DNA of 14,937 bases from Bacteroides intestinalis (GTDB lineage Bacteria > Bacteroidota > Bacteroidia > Bacteroidales > Bacteroidaceae), in NCBI RefSeq assembly GCF_003464595.1, contig NZ_QRZF01000037.1, positions 1-14,937 of the forward strand, written 5' to 3'. Shown one piece after another: positions 7,859 to 14,880 of this stretch (positions are counted from its first letter, which is position 1; each line of letters starts with the position of its first letter). A program made the translations under genes and the position numbers. The notes beneath the pieces are model-generated. The model searched no databases, had not been told where the DNA came from, and saw only the letters and a list, made by a program, of their open reading frames with translations.

Positions 7859-8099
7859 TTGGTGTTTTCTCATGATACATAGAGCTTAAGAGGTCTATAT
7901 CACGCCTATTCGGTAAGAGAATTTCTCTTCAATGTTAACCTCAGGTATATATACAAAGAATGCATCTGCTATTTTCAATACAAAAAAGAGTGTACCAAAA
8001 CAGAATAATTTAATTTATCTGATTATAATACTATCTCATTATATGCAATGAGTTATAGCAAATTATTAATATTTCTCCGGTAAATGTAACAGGAAAGAA

Positions 8100-8366
8100 C
8101 TATCCTATGATTCCACAGTTACTCAAAGCATCCACCCACTTTTGGGTATCAACTAAGGCTTGATCTTTGGATATGCCGTAATGATTCATTAATACCTCTG
8201 CAGCATCTTCCAAAGAAAATTCTCTTCCTTGCAATTCTTTCCAAAGAAGCAGTGCTGTATTATTAAGTGAAATTACTTTAGTCATATCAGACTGGGACTT
8301 TCCTTGCTCGACGATCAGGTTCTCACCTGCAATCTCCCGAACTTTATAATTCTCTTTAATTTTCAT
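8100..8366 (-). CDS. PqqD-family protein (peptide-recognition domain, RRE type)
   Basis: This 88-residue, free-standing domain begins MKIKENYKVREIAGENLIVE, with a central MTKVISLNNTALLLWKEL and a C-terminal winged-helix part (EFSLEDAAEVLMNHYGI...QKWVDALSNCGIIG). This is the usual PqqD pattern of an N-terminal beta hairpin pair followed by three helices. Members of the family bind the leader of a ribosomal peptide and present it to modification enzymes in PQQ, lasso-peptide and similar pathways. The small peptides at 5391-5516 and 9204-9353 are the obvious candidate partners. No radical-SAM, cyclase or protease gene is in the window, so the partner enzyme must lie outside or be absent. The gene stands alone between the two operons and has its own promoter-like element. 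The family assignment is firm; the peptide partnership is inferred. Confidence 0.85.
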   Translation of the reverse strand: MKIKENYKVREIAGENLIVEQGKSQSDMTKVISLNNTALLLWKELQGREFSLEDAAEVLMNHYGISKDQALVDTQKWVDALSNCGIIG

Positions 8367-8400
8367 AGTGACAAACGTTAAATTAGTGTTTCAAGAAATG

Positions 8401-8408
8401 CAAAGGTA
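8401..8408 (-). promoter_or_regulatory. -7 promoter element of the PqqD gene
   Basis: Read leftward the sequence is TACCTTTG, a full match to the Bacteroides -7 consensus TAnnTTTG, 34 nt before the start codon. A clear TTTG at -33 is not present, so strength is uncertain. Confidence 0.5.
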
Positions 8409-8520
8409 AACATTCTCTTGAAAATTATATACTATAATATAAAAAAAGAGTCTATAACAGATTTAATTGTTTTTTATCAGTGATTATCTTCCATCTATTA
8501 AGGTGGCAATCTCTCTTTAT

Positions 8521-8632
8521 GCGAGTATTAATTCGTCCCCTTATAGCGGGACGCAATGTTCCTTATAAGGGAACGCAATGTTCTCCATAAGGGGACGCAA
8601 TGTACTCCATAAGGGGACGAATTAATATTCGC
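8521..8632. repeat. 22-bp tandem units closed by a 24-bp inverted repeat
   Basis: The outer arms are 8521-8544 and 8609-8632, complementary over 24 bp with one mismatch; the inner 19 bp are perfect (TATTAATTCGTCCCCTTAT). Inside, a 22-bp unit repeats with starts at 8548, 8570, 8592 and, partly, 8614. It is built of GGGACGCAATGT followed by TCTCCATAAG or a variant. One unit contains the palindrome CCTTATAAGG. A transcript would fold into a long stem, and alternative pairings between units are possible. The role is unknown: possibly a small non-autonomous element, a regulator-binding array or an RNA structure. Confidence 0.8.
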
Positions 8633-8795
8633 TAATTCAGCACCAAGTTATTACGAGGGAGGGAGGTGGTATAGCTACATGGCTTCACTGAGTGTGTTCG
8701 ATGGTTCTTTGTAAATGCATTTCTTGTTGTTAGTGCCTAAAAATGGTGTCATTACTATTAAAAAAAGTGAGTTTCTTATCATTTATAAAATCCGT

Positions 8796-8813
8796 TTCTT
8801 ATTGAAAATAAGA
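8796..8813 (-). repeat. 18-bp palindromic site, copy 2 (candidate inversion site)
   Basis: This is the exact reverse complement of 7621-7638. The two copies face each other across 1.16 kb that contains the PqqD gene, the promoter-box fragment and the 22-bp repeat element. Recombination between them would invert that segment. Confidence 0.6.
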
Positions 8814-9026
8814 GAATTACTATCGTGTGCTCTTATTCTATAAGGTGCAAGAAAGAGGTGTCAATATATGCAGAGGACTAAAATAGAATGTTTCCTACTA
8901 AATATGTAATAAGCTGTGTGCTAATATATTGAATCATTCTTTTTGATTATAACAAATTCTTTTCTTTTTATTTAAAAAGATTTCTCCTAAGCACATAACA
9001 ATCATATTATCAATACAATATCACTC

Positions 9027-9080
9027 AAATATATTTAGGAAATTTGTTTCTTACTTTGCAGGCTGAAAGGAGCTTTTACT
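9027..9080 (+). promoter_or_regulatory. Repeated promoter of the right operon, second arm of the 46-bp inverted repeat
   Basis: Bases 9027-9072 are the exact reverse complement of 5660-5705, and the match extends to 9080 with one mismatch. It contains AGGAAATTTGTTTC and the -7-like TTACTTTG at 9051-9058; transcription should start near 9064. A -33 TTTG is lacking at the usual spacing, which points to activator dependence. Flanking DNA on both sides is not conserved between operons. Confidence 0.65.
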
Positions 9081-9175
9081 GAGCTTTTTTATAGAAATAT
9101 TTGCAGGATTGTAAGAACGGTCTTGATTCTTTTAATAGTAAAAGAGGTGCATTACTAGTTAATAATGAAGATACA

Positions 9176-9203
9176 TTTTAATATTACTAACAATTTAAAT
9201 TTT
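9176..9203 (+). promoter_or_regulatory. Conserved translation-initiation leader of the right peptide gene
   Basis: The 28 nt before the ATG match 5517-5542 of the left operon, differing by two T insertions. The conservation up to the ATG at 9204, together with the diverged DNA further upstream, argues against the earlier in-frame ATG at 9165. Confidence 0.6.
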
Positions 9204-9353
9204 ATGATTATGAAAGTAGAAAAGGAAATGAAGTATGAAGCTCCGGAAGTGGAAGTTCTGGAGGTAGAAGTAGAATTAGGTTTCGCTGCTTCTGGCATTG
9301 AAGGTCCTGGGATAGGTGGAGACGACGGTGACTTTAGTGGTGGTGACGACTAA
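9204..9353 (+). CDS. Small acidic peptide, right copy; RiPP-precursor-like
   Basis: The 49-residue product begins MIMKVEKEMKYEAPEV, then EVLEVEVELGFAASG, then an 18-residue tail IEGPGIGGDDGDFSGGDD that is almost entirely Gly, Asp and small residues. The first 31 residues match the left peptide at 27 positions; the tails do not align. The frame is open back to 9165 (62 residues), but only the ATG at 9204 is conserved in the left copy. There is no Sec signal or membrane segment. The FAASG junction could be a processing site. It is the first gene of the right operon and precedes the lipoprotein gene by 65 nt. Similar small peptides are common upstream of fimbrillin-like genes in Bacteroides, and I know of no established function. 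Confidence 0.82.
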   Translation: MIMKVEKEMKYEAPEVEVLEVEVELGFAASGIEGPGIGGDDGDFSGGDD

Positions 9354-9418
9354 ATAAAAGTTGTTGAATCTAGGCGAACGTATATCAATTAATGTATTTA
9401 AAATTTAAACTAATTGCA

Positions 9419-11923
9419 ATGAAAACAAAACATTTATTAATGGCTTGTGCGCTGCCTGCTTTATTTGCAGCATGTAGCCAGGAAGAGGCTCTGGTGAACG
9501 TAGAACCGGAAGTACAATACAAAGGGAAACCGTTGGAGAACGTCACTTTATCCTTTAATAAGGAAACAAATGCCGCAACCAGAATGGTAAATGACGGTTG
9601 GAATTTAAAGTGGAAGGCAGGAGACCAAGTTGGGCTAGTTTGGGTGAATGCACCGGAAATCCAACAACAATTTACTGGCGGGAAAGAATATGATCCGACT
9701 GTACTTCCAAATACTGCATTTTGGGCAAGCAATACCCGTATGACTTGCAACGATCCTGACAATAATATTTTTGGAATGCAGGATGGTCAGGTATTAGAAG
9801 GCCAATACTTTGCTTACTATCCTTATTCTGACAGATATAAAGTAGATGGTAAGTTTGGCTTGAGTGTTGATGCAATACAACCGCAGGGAAGTACGGACTT
9901 GACCCAGCCGACAGAGGTACTGTCTTATGTTGTGGACAATATGCCGTGGGTGTCAAGAAGAGTAGATGAGCAAACTGAAGAAACAAACAAAAATGCTACT
10001 TACATTTATCCGTTGCAAAATGAAGAGGCCGGCATGTCGAAAGCTATTAATATGGAGATGTTTCGTTTTGCCAACATGTTGGATGCTCGTGTGACCTTTA
10101 AAGCAGGTTCGCAGACAATCATAAATCCTGAAAAGGTACAGATTGAAAGCGTTGACCTGATAGTGACAACCCAAAATGAAGGTTGGGCTGTAGACAAAAT
10201 TGCGACTTCCGGCCTGTTTGACATGAGTAAGATCAAAAGACGTAATAATGGTGCATATGATGAATTTGGTATTCCATCGTTGAGCGGTACTTCCAAATAC
10301 GCATTGCCTACGACAGAAACTCAGGAGGGGCTGTTTGTCAATGATAATAAAGTTTCAAGCATCACTACTATTATCGAACAACCTGTGGCTAAATCTACTG
10401 GTCGCGTAAATTTCCTGTTGATGCCTTACACAGAAAAAAACAGCTATTTTACGAAAGAGTACTATAAATTGGCTTTGGTTATCCATACTAACTATGGTGT
10501 TGCGACAGTTGAAGAAAGCGACTGGTATAAAAGTAAAGAAAGCGATCCTACTGGTATGCTCGTTTTAGGTCCTAATGCAATAGAGAGTGACAAATTTGTC
10601 AAGATCAGCGATATTGAAGCATTCTATGCAGGTGGATGGGCTGCAAGAACAGGAGCATTCTGTACTCGTTTTATAGAAGTTAATGTAGATGATTTGGAAT
10701 TTGAAACCAACTGTATTAAAACTCAGGACGATTTGCTTGCTACCATCGGACGTATCAATAGCAGAAATGTAACGAATAAGCGCTTTGATCTCTGTGTTGA
10801 CGGTAATGACGCTAACAATGTTTTGGAATTGACTGATTTCGACTGGTCTGCTGAAAGTGATAACGAAGCTATCAAAACATTCATTACTGCAGGCAATACA
10901 TTACGTTTGAAGGAACACTCAGATAAACAAGTGACTATCAAATTTAATGGTAATAACAAGATTGGCGCTGGTCAGTTGACTAATCTTTCTAACAAAATAG
11001 ATATAGTAGTTTCAGAAAATGCTGTTCTGGATGTAAACGCTGATTTCACAACAGGTATTTTTGCAACAGAGCAAAACTCCATTCTGAACGTTAACGGTGC
11101 AAAATTGACTACTGGTGTTGCAACTTTGAGCGGAAGCACTAACATTTTAGTTACGAATGAAGAAGCTGGTGAATTGAATGTTGTAAGCAAGAGTGAGAAC
11201 AAGGGTACTATGGAAGTTAAGGGTATCCTAAGCTTCAAGGGTAATGCTGTCGTAAGTAATACAGGCACTATCAACTTATACTATACTGCTCAGTTGACGG
11301 GTGTTGCCGGCCAAGTAGCAACATTGAACAACAGCAATGTTATCAACTATTACTATGCTAAGAGTGGAGACAAGAAAAATGTCAATATTACTAACGTAGA
11401 GGGTGGTCAATTCATTGCTGAGTACAATAATGGTATTGTTCCTGGGACAGGTGACAATGAAAAGAAGGCAGATTTCATGAAGAACGCCAATTCTTATGGT
11501 GTAACTCACTATATCATTTCTAAGGCTTCTGATGCCAACTCTGAAGCTTGGAGCTTGCCCAATGCTACTAAGATCACAGTAAAGCAAGGTGTTACATTGA
11601 CATTTAACCCGACTAAGGCTTCTACTATGGGACTTACAGCATCGAAAGCTCTGTTGTACTTCGAAGGTGATAATGAATTAGCTTCTACAGGTGACTATAC
11701 TAGCTATGCAAAAGTTGCAGTGAAAGACATCACCTTGGCATATGGTACAAAATTGACGAATAATGTAGAAGTTGTCTTGACTGGCAATTTCCAGGCAGAA
11801 GTTGACGGTAACAATTCCACAACCTACACTGTAGACAATAAGGGGTATATTTATGGTGGTACCCGCGTTAGCCAGTCTGGTACAATTACTTGGTTGGGTA
11901 AGGAATACGGAGTCAAGAAGTAA
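9419..11923 (+). CDS. Large surface lipoprotein: fimbrillin-like N-terminus, beta-repeat C-terminus
   Basis: The 834-residue product starts with the SPII signal MKTKHLLMACALPALFAAC, with the lipidated cysteine at residue 19. The upstream in-frame ATG at 9392 would bury this signal, so 9419 is preferred. Residues about 45-430 resemble the fimbrillin/Mfa-like family: ATRMVNDGWNLKWKAGDQVGLVW, then FAYYPYSD and FRFANMLDARVTFKAG. From about residue 450 the chain becomes rich in Asn, Thr, Val and Gly with short beta-type repeats (for example ENAVLDVNADF and NSILNVNGAKL), suggesting a beta-helix-like stalk. It should sit on the outer membrane, facing outward. It occupies the same operon position as the leucine-rich-repeat lipoprotein of the left operon. 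Its C-terminus is unrelated to that protein, as if the exposed domain had been exchanged. Ligand and assembly state are unknown. Confidence 0.85.
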   Translation: MKTKHLLMACALPALFAACSQEEALVNVEPEVQYKGKPLENVTLSFNKETNAATRMVNDGWNLKWKAGDQVGLVWVNAPEIQQQFTGGKEYDPTVLPNTAFWASNTRMTCNDPDNNIFGMQDGQVLEGQYFAYYPYSDRYKVDGKFGLSVDAIQPQGSTDLTQPTEVLSYVVDNMPWVSRRVDEQTEETNKNATYIYPLQNEEAGMSKAINMEMFRFANMLDARVTFKAGSQTIINPEKVQIESVDLIVTTQNEGWAVDKIATSGLFDMSKIKRRNNGAYDEFGIPSLSGTSKYALPTTETQEGLFVNDNKVSSITTIIEQPVAKSTGRVNFLLMPYTEKNSYFTKEYYKLALVIHTNYGVATVEESDWYKSKESDPTGMLVLGPNAIESDKFVKISDIEAFYAGGWAARTGAFCTRFIEVNVDDLEFETNCIKTQDDLLATIGRINSRNVTNKRFDLCVDGNDANNVLELTDFDWSAESDNEAIKTFITAGNTLRLKEHSDKQVTIKFNGNNKIGAGQLTNLSNKIDIVVSENAVLDVNADFTTGIFATEQNSILNVNGAKLTTGVATLSGSTNILVTNEEAGELNVVSKSENKGTMEVKGILSFKGNAVVSNTGTINLYYTAQLTGVAGQVATLNNSNVINYYYAKSGDKKNVNITNVEGGQFIAEYNNGIVPGTGDNEKKADFMKNANSYGVTHYIISKASDANSEAWSLPNATKITVKQGVTLTFNPTKASTMGLTASKALLYFEGDNELASTGDYTSYAKVAVKDITLAYGTKLTNNVEVVLTGNFQAEVDGNNSTTYTVDNKGYIYGGTRVSQSGTITWLGKEYGVKK

Positions 11924-11937
11924 TATACCTTTGAATT

Positions 11938-11967
11938 AAAGAAGAATGAGTCTATTCATTCTTCTTT
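11938..11967 (+). terminator. Perfect 12-bp hairpin after the right lipoprotein gene
   Basis: AAAGAAGAATGA (11938-11949) pairs exactly with 11956-11967 around a 6-nt loop. It is followed by A-rich rather than T-rich DNA on the plus strand, so it is not a classical terminator for the lipoprotein gene. It may be an mRNA-stabilising or processing structure ahead of the strong terminator at 12018. Confidence 0.5.
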
Positions 11968-12017
11968 AAAAGGAAAAACTGACTGGATAGGATTATATAA
12001 TCTGAATGTTTAATTTT

Positions 12018-12055
12018 CGCTTGTCAAGACATTCGTCTTGGCAAGCGTTTTTTTT
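12018..12055 (+). terminator. Strong intrinsic terminator between lipoprotein and Wzz genes
   Basis: CGCTTGTCAAGAC (12018-12030) pairs with 12035-12047, with one T-G wobble and a 4-nt loop, followed by eight T residues. This is a textbook Rho-independent terminator. It stands only 26 nt before the start of the Wzz gene, with no room for an ordinary promoter in between. The downstream genes must therefore rely on read-through, antitermination, or a promoter overlapping or upstream of the hairpin. Confidence 0.85.
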
Positions 12056-12081
12056 CAGAAGAAGTTCCGAGTGAAACTAAG

Positions 12082-13224
12082 ATGAATAGCAATACTATAA
12101 ACGAGAGGAAAGATATGAGACCACCATCTTCTCAAGAACAGGAGATTAATCTGTTGGAACTGGTAAAGAAAGTCTGGGACTCGCGGAAATTGATTTTGAG
12201 AATGTGTGGCATTGGAGCTGTTGTTGGGTTAGTTATAGGTTTCAGCACTCCTAAGGAATATACAGCAAGTACCCTTATTGCCCCGGAAAGCAGAAGGGCT
12301 TATCCGGGTAAAAGTGCATTGGTAGATATGGAAGATGACAATCTGAGTTCATCAATCACAGGTGAAAAAGATGCCATTTTTCCGGTTTTATATCCGGAAA
12401 TCATCAATTCGACGCCGTTTCTTATACGGCTTTTCGACATCAAGGTACGCGAACAGAAAGATAGTGTTTCGATTCCTCTTTCACAGTATCTAAAAGAACG
12501 TCAGAAAGCACCATGGTGGAGAATTATTACTTCAGCTCCGTTCAAACTGACTGGATGGATCGTATCTCTATTCAAAGATGAGTCAAATGAAGATAGCGGG
12601 CAAGCAGGGACAAAGACGGGTATAAACCCTTTTCGGCTGACTCGCAAAGAAGCAGGCATGGCAGGTGCTATCGCTTCGAGAATCAACATCGGGGTGGACA
12701 AAAAGAAAAGAACTATAACTATATTTGTCACCATGCAAGATCCGTTAGTTGCTGCTACTGTGGCAGATACCGTACGAGTATACTTGAAAGAATATATAAC
12801 GGAATACAGGACAGGTAAAGCACGCAAGTTCCTGAAATATACAAAAGAACTTCGTAAAGAGGCACAGGAGGAATATTACAGTGCACAGGAGAAATATACC
12901 CGGTATGCGGATGTTAACCGAGGGTTAGTGAAGTTAGCCTCACGCGCTGAACTGGTAAGGTTACGGAATGAAATGAAGCTGGCTCAAACTACCTACAATC
13001 AGACGGAGCAACTGGTTCAGGCAGCTATGGCAAGAGTGGAAAAGATAAGGCCTGTTTATGCGGTTATCCAGCCGGTAGTAGTTCCACTTAAACCCTCTAA
13101 ACCCAGGAAGATGACGATTCTTGTGATGTATGTCTTTTTGAGTGGTGCAGGAAGTTTGGTCTGGGTATTGTTTGCAAAAGGCTTCCTTAAAGATCTAAAA
13201 AAGAGAAGAGTAGCAGATGGTTAG
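12082..13224 (+). CDS. Wzz/GNVR-type chain-length determinant protein, right copy
   Basis: This 380-residue paralogue of the protein at 1471-2673 has the first membrane helix at about 37-54 and the periplasmic domain between. A long charged helical stretch includes LKYTKELRKEAQEEYYSAQE. The second helix is at about 344-365, after PLKPSKPRKM. The family normally forms inner-membrane oligomers with a periplasmic barrel that set polysaccharide chain length. No kinase domain is attached. Compared with the left copy, the region around residues 155-185 is the most divergent (SNEDSGQAGTKTG here). Its last 8 nt overlap the start of the ABC exporter gene, so the two are translationally coupled and probably act together. 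A terminator lies directly upstream. An adaptor role for the exporter is an alternative to polysaccharide length control. Confidence 0.92.
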   Translation: MNSNTINERKDMRPPSSQEQEINLLELVKKVWDSRKLILRMCGIGAVVGLVIGFSTPKEYTASTLIAPESRRAYPGKSALVDMEDDNLSSSITGEKDAIFPVLYPEIINSTPFLIRLFDIKVREQKDSVSIPLSQYLKERQKAPWWRIITSAPFKLTGWIVSLFKDESNEDSGQAGTKTGINPFRLTRKEAGMAGAIASRINIGVDKKKRTITIFVTMQDPLVAATVADTVRVYLKEYITEYRTGKARKFLKYTKELRKEAQEEYYSAQEKYTRYADVNRGLVKLASRAELVRLRNEMKLAQTTYNQTEQLVQAAMARVEKIRPVYAVIQPVVVPLKPSKPRKMTILVMYVFLSGAGSLVWVLFAKGFLKDLKKRRVADG

Positions 13225-14875
13225 AAATATTGTTCGATTGTTGTCAGAAAAGCAACGCAGGCGTGGTGTATGGGTAGTTTTCTCTGTATTAGCACGTGCC
13301 ATACTCGACTTTGCAGGAATAGCGGCACTGGTGCCAATATTATTAATAGTGGTAAAGCAAGATGGCGGTCGGAGTATGATGCTGGCAATATGCGGTGTCG
13401 TATTACTGTTTGTATTGCTAAAGAACACCTTAGTTATGCTTCTGGCACATGTACAAAGCTGTTATCAGTTGGAAATATATCGGGAGTTTAGTACCCGTAT
13501 GTTTGCCAATTATTATCATCGAGGGCTACTCTATTTAAAAGGAAAAAGCAGTGTACGGCTTGGGCATGAGGTGAATCATGTATGTTATATGTTCAGTCTA
13601 TGCGTATTGGCCCCTGTTTTCCGTATAGCAGGAGAAGCGGTACTGATATTGTTAATAGTATTGGCACTTATCATCTGGAAACCATATGCTGGTTGTTTGC
13701 TCTGTGGAGCGTTCCTGTTCTTATCGGTATTGTATATCTGTTTAGTTAAGAAACGTCTGCGACGTTACGGTATGGAGGAATTGGAAGCACGTCGCAAGCA
13801 GAGCCGTACGGTAGTGGAAGCCTTTCGTGGATATGCAGAACTGGAAATTGCCCAGGCTTTTTATACTTCTCTTGCTTCCTTCAATCAAGGCCTGGATTCT
13901 ATTATTGGGAACCGTTTGCGTATGGAAGTGTACCAACTTTTTCCATCTTTCCTTTCTGAAGTAGCCATAGTGATCGGACTGGCATTGCTGATTGGTACGG
14001 GAAGTGGTGACCTGGGATTGATAAGCGGTGTGTTTGCAGTAGCGGCTTTCAGACTAATTCCTGCAGTGAGATCCGTATTGAATAGTTGGGTAACGCTTCA
14101 AAATGCTTCGCATACCATAACGGTGGTGGAAGAGGGTATTACTGTTATAAGCGACGGACTACCCAAAAACTTATCAAATGAATCTCTTTTAGAATTTACC
14201 CATACCTTTGAATTGCGTGGATTGGAATTTGCATTTCCCGATGGACATACACTTTTCAGTGGTTTAGATCTGGTTGTCAGTCGTGGTGAACGTATCGGCA
14301 TACGGGGAGCAAGTGGAACTGGCAAATCAACTCTCTTTAACCTGATGCTCGGCTTTTTCCCACCTACATCCGGCGAGATACTTATAGATGGCAGAAAGCT
14401 GACCTCTACCAACCGAAGTGAGTGGCATAAACTGGTGGGATATGTACCGCAGGAGATATTTATTATAGAAGGTACACTCGCTGATAATATAGCACTTGGG
14501 CAACCGCAGGTTGACCGAACAAAAGTAATGCAGGTTCTGGAGCAAGTGCAACTGAAGGAATGGCTAGATGAATTACCACAAGGATTAGACACCCCGTTAG
14601 GTGAATATGGCAGTCGGCTGTCTGGTGGTCAGAAACAACGGATTGGCATTGCACGGGCACTTTACAAGGAAGCTGAAGTACTATTCTTTGATGAAGCCAC
14701 TTCTGCTCTGGACAACAAGACGGAAAAGGAAATTAATCATGCTCTGGAAACACTCTCCTTGCGGCACCGTGAACTGACATTGATTGTCATAGCCCACCGT
14801 GAAAGTTCGTTGGCTTTCTGCGACCGGATATTCGATCTTGATACATGCGATATAGTATATAACAATAAGGAATAA
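13217..14875 (+). CDS. ABC exporter, fused permease and ATPase, right copy
   Basis: This complete 552-residue half-transporter has membrane helices at about 18-46, 54-78, 130-175 (two) and 245-285 (two). The ATPase domain has Walker A GASGTGKS at 364-371, Q-loop Gln412, signature LSGGQ at 468-472, Walker B LFFDE at 489-493, D-loop ALD at 497-499 and H-loop His527. All catalytic residues are present. It belongs to the MsbA/lipid- and peptide-exporter type, without a peptidase domain. It overlaps the Wzz gene by 8 nt. Because a partial gene follows 5 nt after its stop, the operon continues. Its ATPase part is nearly identical in DNA sequence to the left copy (1-1463), while membrane and linker parts differ more. 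The substrate could be the small peptide of the same operon, by inference. Confidence 0.95.
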   Translation: MVRNIVRLLSEKQRRRGVWVVFSVLARAILDFAGIAALVPILLIVVKQDGGRSMMLAICGVVLLFVLLKNTLVMLLAHVQSCYQLEIYREFSTRMFANYYHRGLLYLKGKSSVRLGHEVNHVCYMFSLCVLAPVFRIAGEAVLILLIVLALIIWKPYAGCLLCGAFLFLSVLYICLVKKRLRRYGMEELEARRKQSRTVVEAFRGYAELEIAQAFYTSLASFNQGLDSIIGNRLRMEVYQLFPSFLSEVAIVIGLALLIGTGSGDLGLISGVFAVAAFRLIPAVRSVLNSWVTLQNASHTITVVEEGITVISDGLPKNLSNESLLEFTHTFELRGLEFAFPDGHTLFSGLDLVVSRGERIGIRGASGTGKSTLFNLMLGFFPPTSGEILIDGRKLTSTNRSEWHKLVGYVPQEIFIIEGTLADNIALGQPQVDRTKVMQVLEQVQLKEWLDELPQGLDTPLGEYGSRLSGGQKQRIGIARALYKEAEVLFFDEATSALDNKTEKEINHALETLSLRHRELTLIVIAHRESSLAFCDRIFDLDTCDIVYNNKE

Positions 14876-14880
14876 AAGAA

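Larger units (their letters stand above)
7541..8099. other. AT-rich intergenic DNA between the recombinase and PqqD genes
   Basis: I find no supported gene. It contains the recombinase upstream region, the 11-bp repeat arm (7609-7619), the 18-bp palindromic site (7621-7638), a partial copy of the operon promoter box (7842-7858), a 7+7 bp palindrome AAGAGAA-T-TTCTCTT (7915-7929), and a weak 6-bp hairpin (8035-8052) downstream of the PqqD gene. Short open frames here are AT-rich and show no family resemblance. Confidence 0.6.
8409..9026. other. Intergenic DNA upstream of the right operon
   Basis: No gene is supported. The stretch carries the 22-bp tandem-repeat element (8521-8632) and the second 18-bp palindromic site (8796-8813). 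The remainder is AT-rich with no recognisable signal apart from short A and T runs. Confidence 0.6.

Noticed and set aside
7556..7880. Two overlapping minus-strand open frames of 74 and 83 residues
   Set aside because: Their Phe/Ile/Lys-rich products are typical of AT-rich non-coding DNA, they overlap the recombinase upstream signals, and nothing supports translation.
8035..8052. Terminator of the PqqD gene
   Set aside because: The 6-bp AT-rich stem has no T tract on the minus strand, so it was noted only as a weak hairpin.
8521..8632. CRISPR array
   Set aside because: The 22-bp units abut with no unique spacers of constant length, and no cas gene is present.
9165..9203. Longer start for the right peptide (62 residues)
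   Set aside because: The left paralogue is not open that far (an in-frame stop lies about 30 nt upstream with no ATG), and the conserved leader ends exactly at the ATG at 9204.
9392..9418. Earlier ATG for the right lipoprotein
   Set aside because: It would put nine extra residues before a good lipoprotein signal; the ATG at 9419 gives a normal SPII signal.
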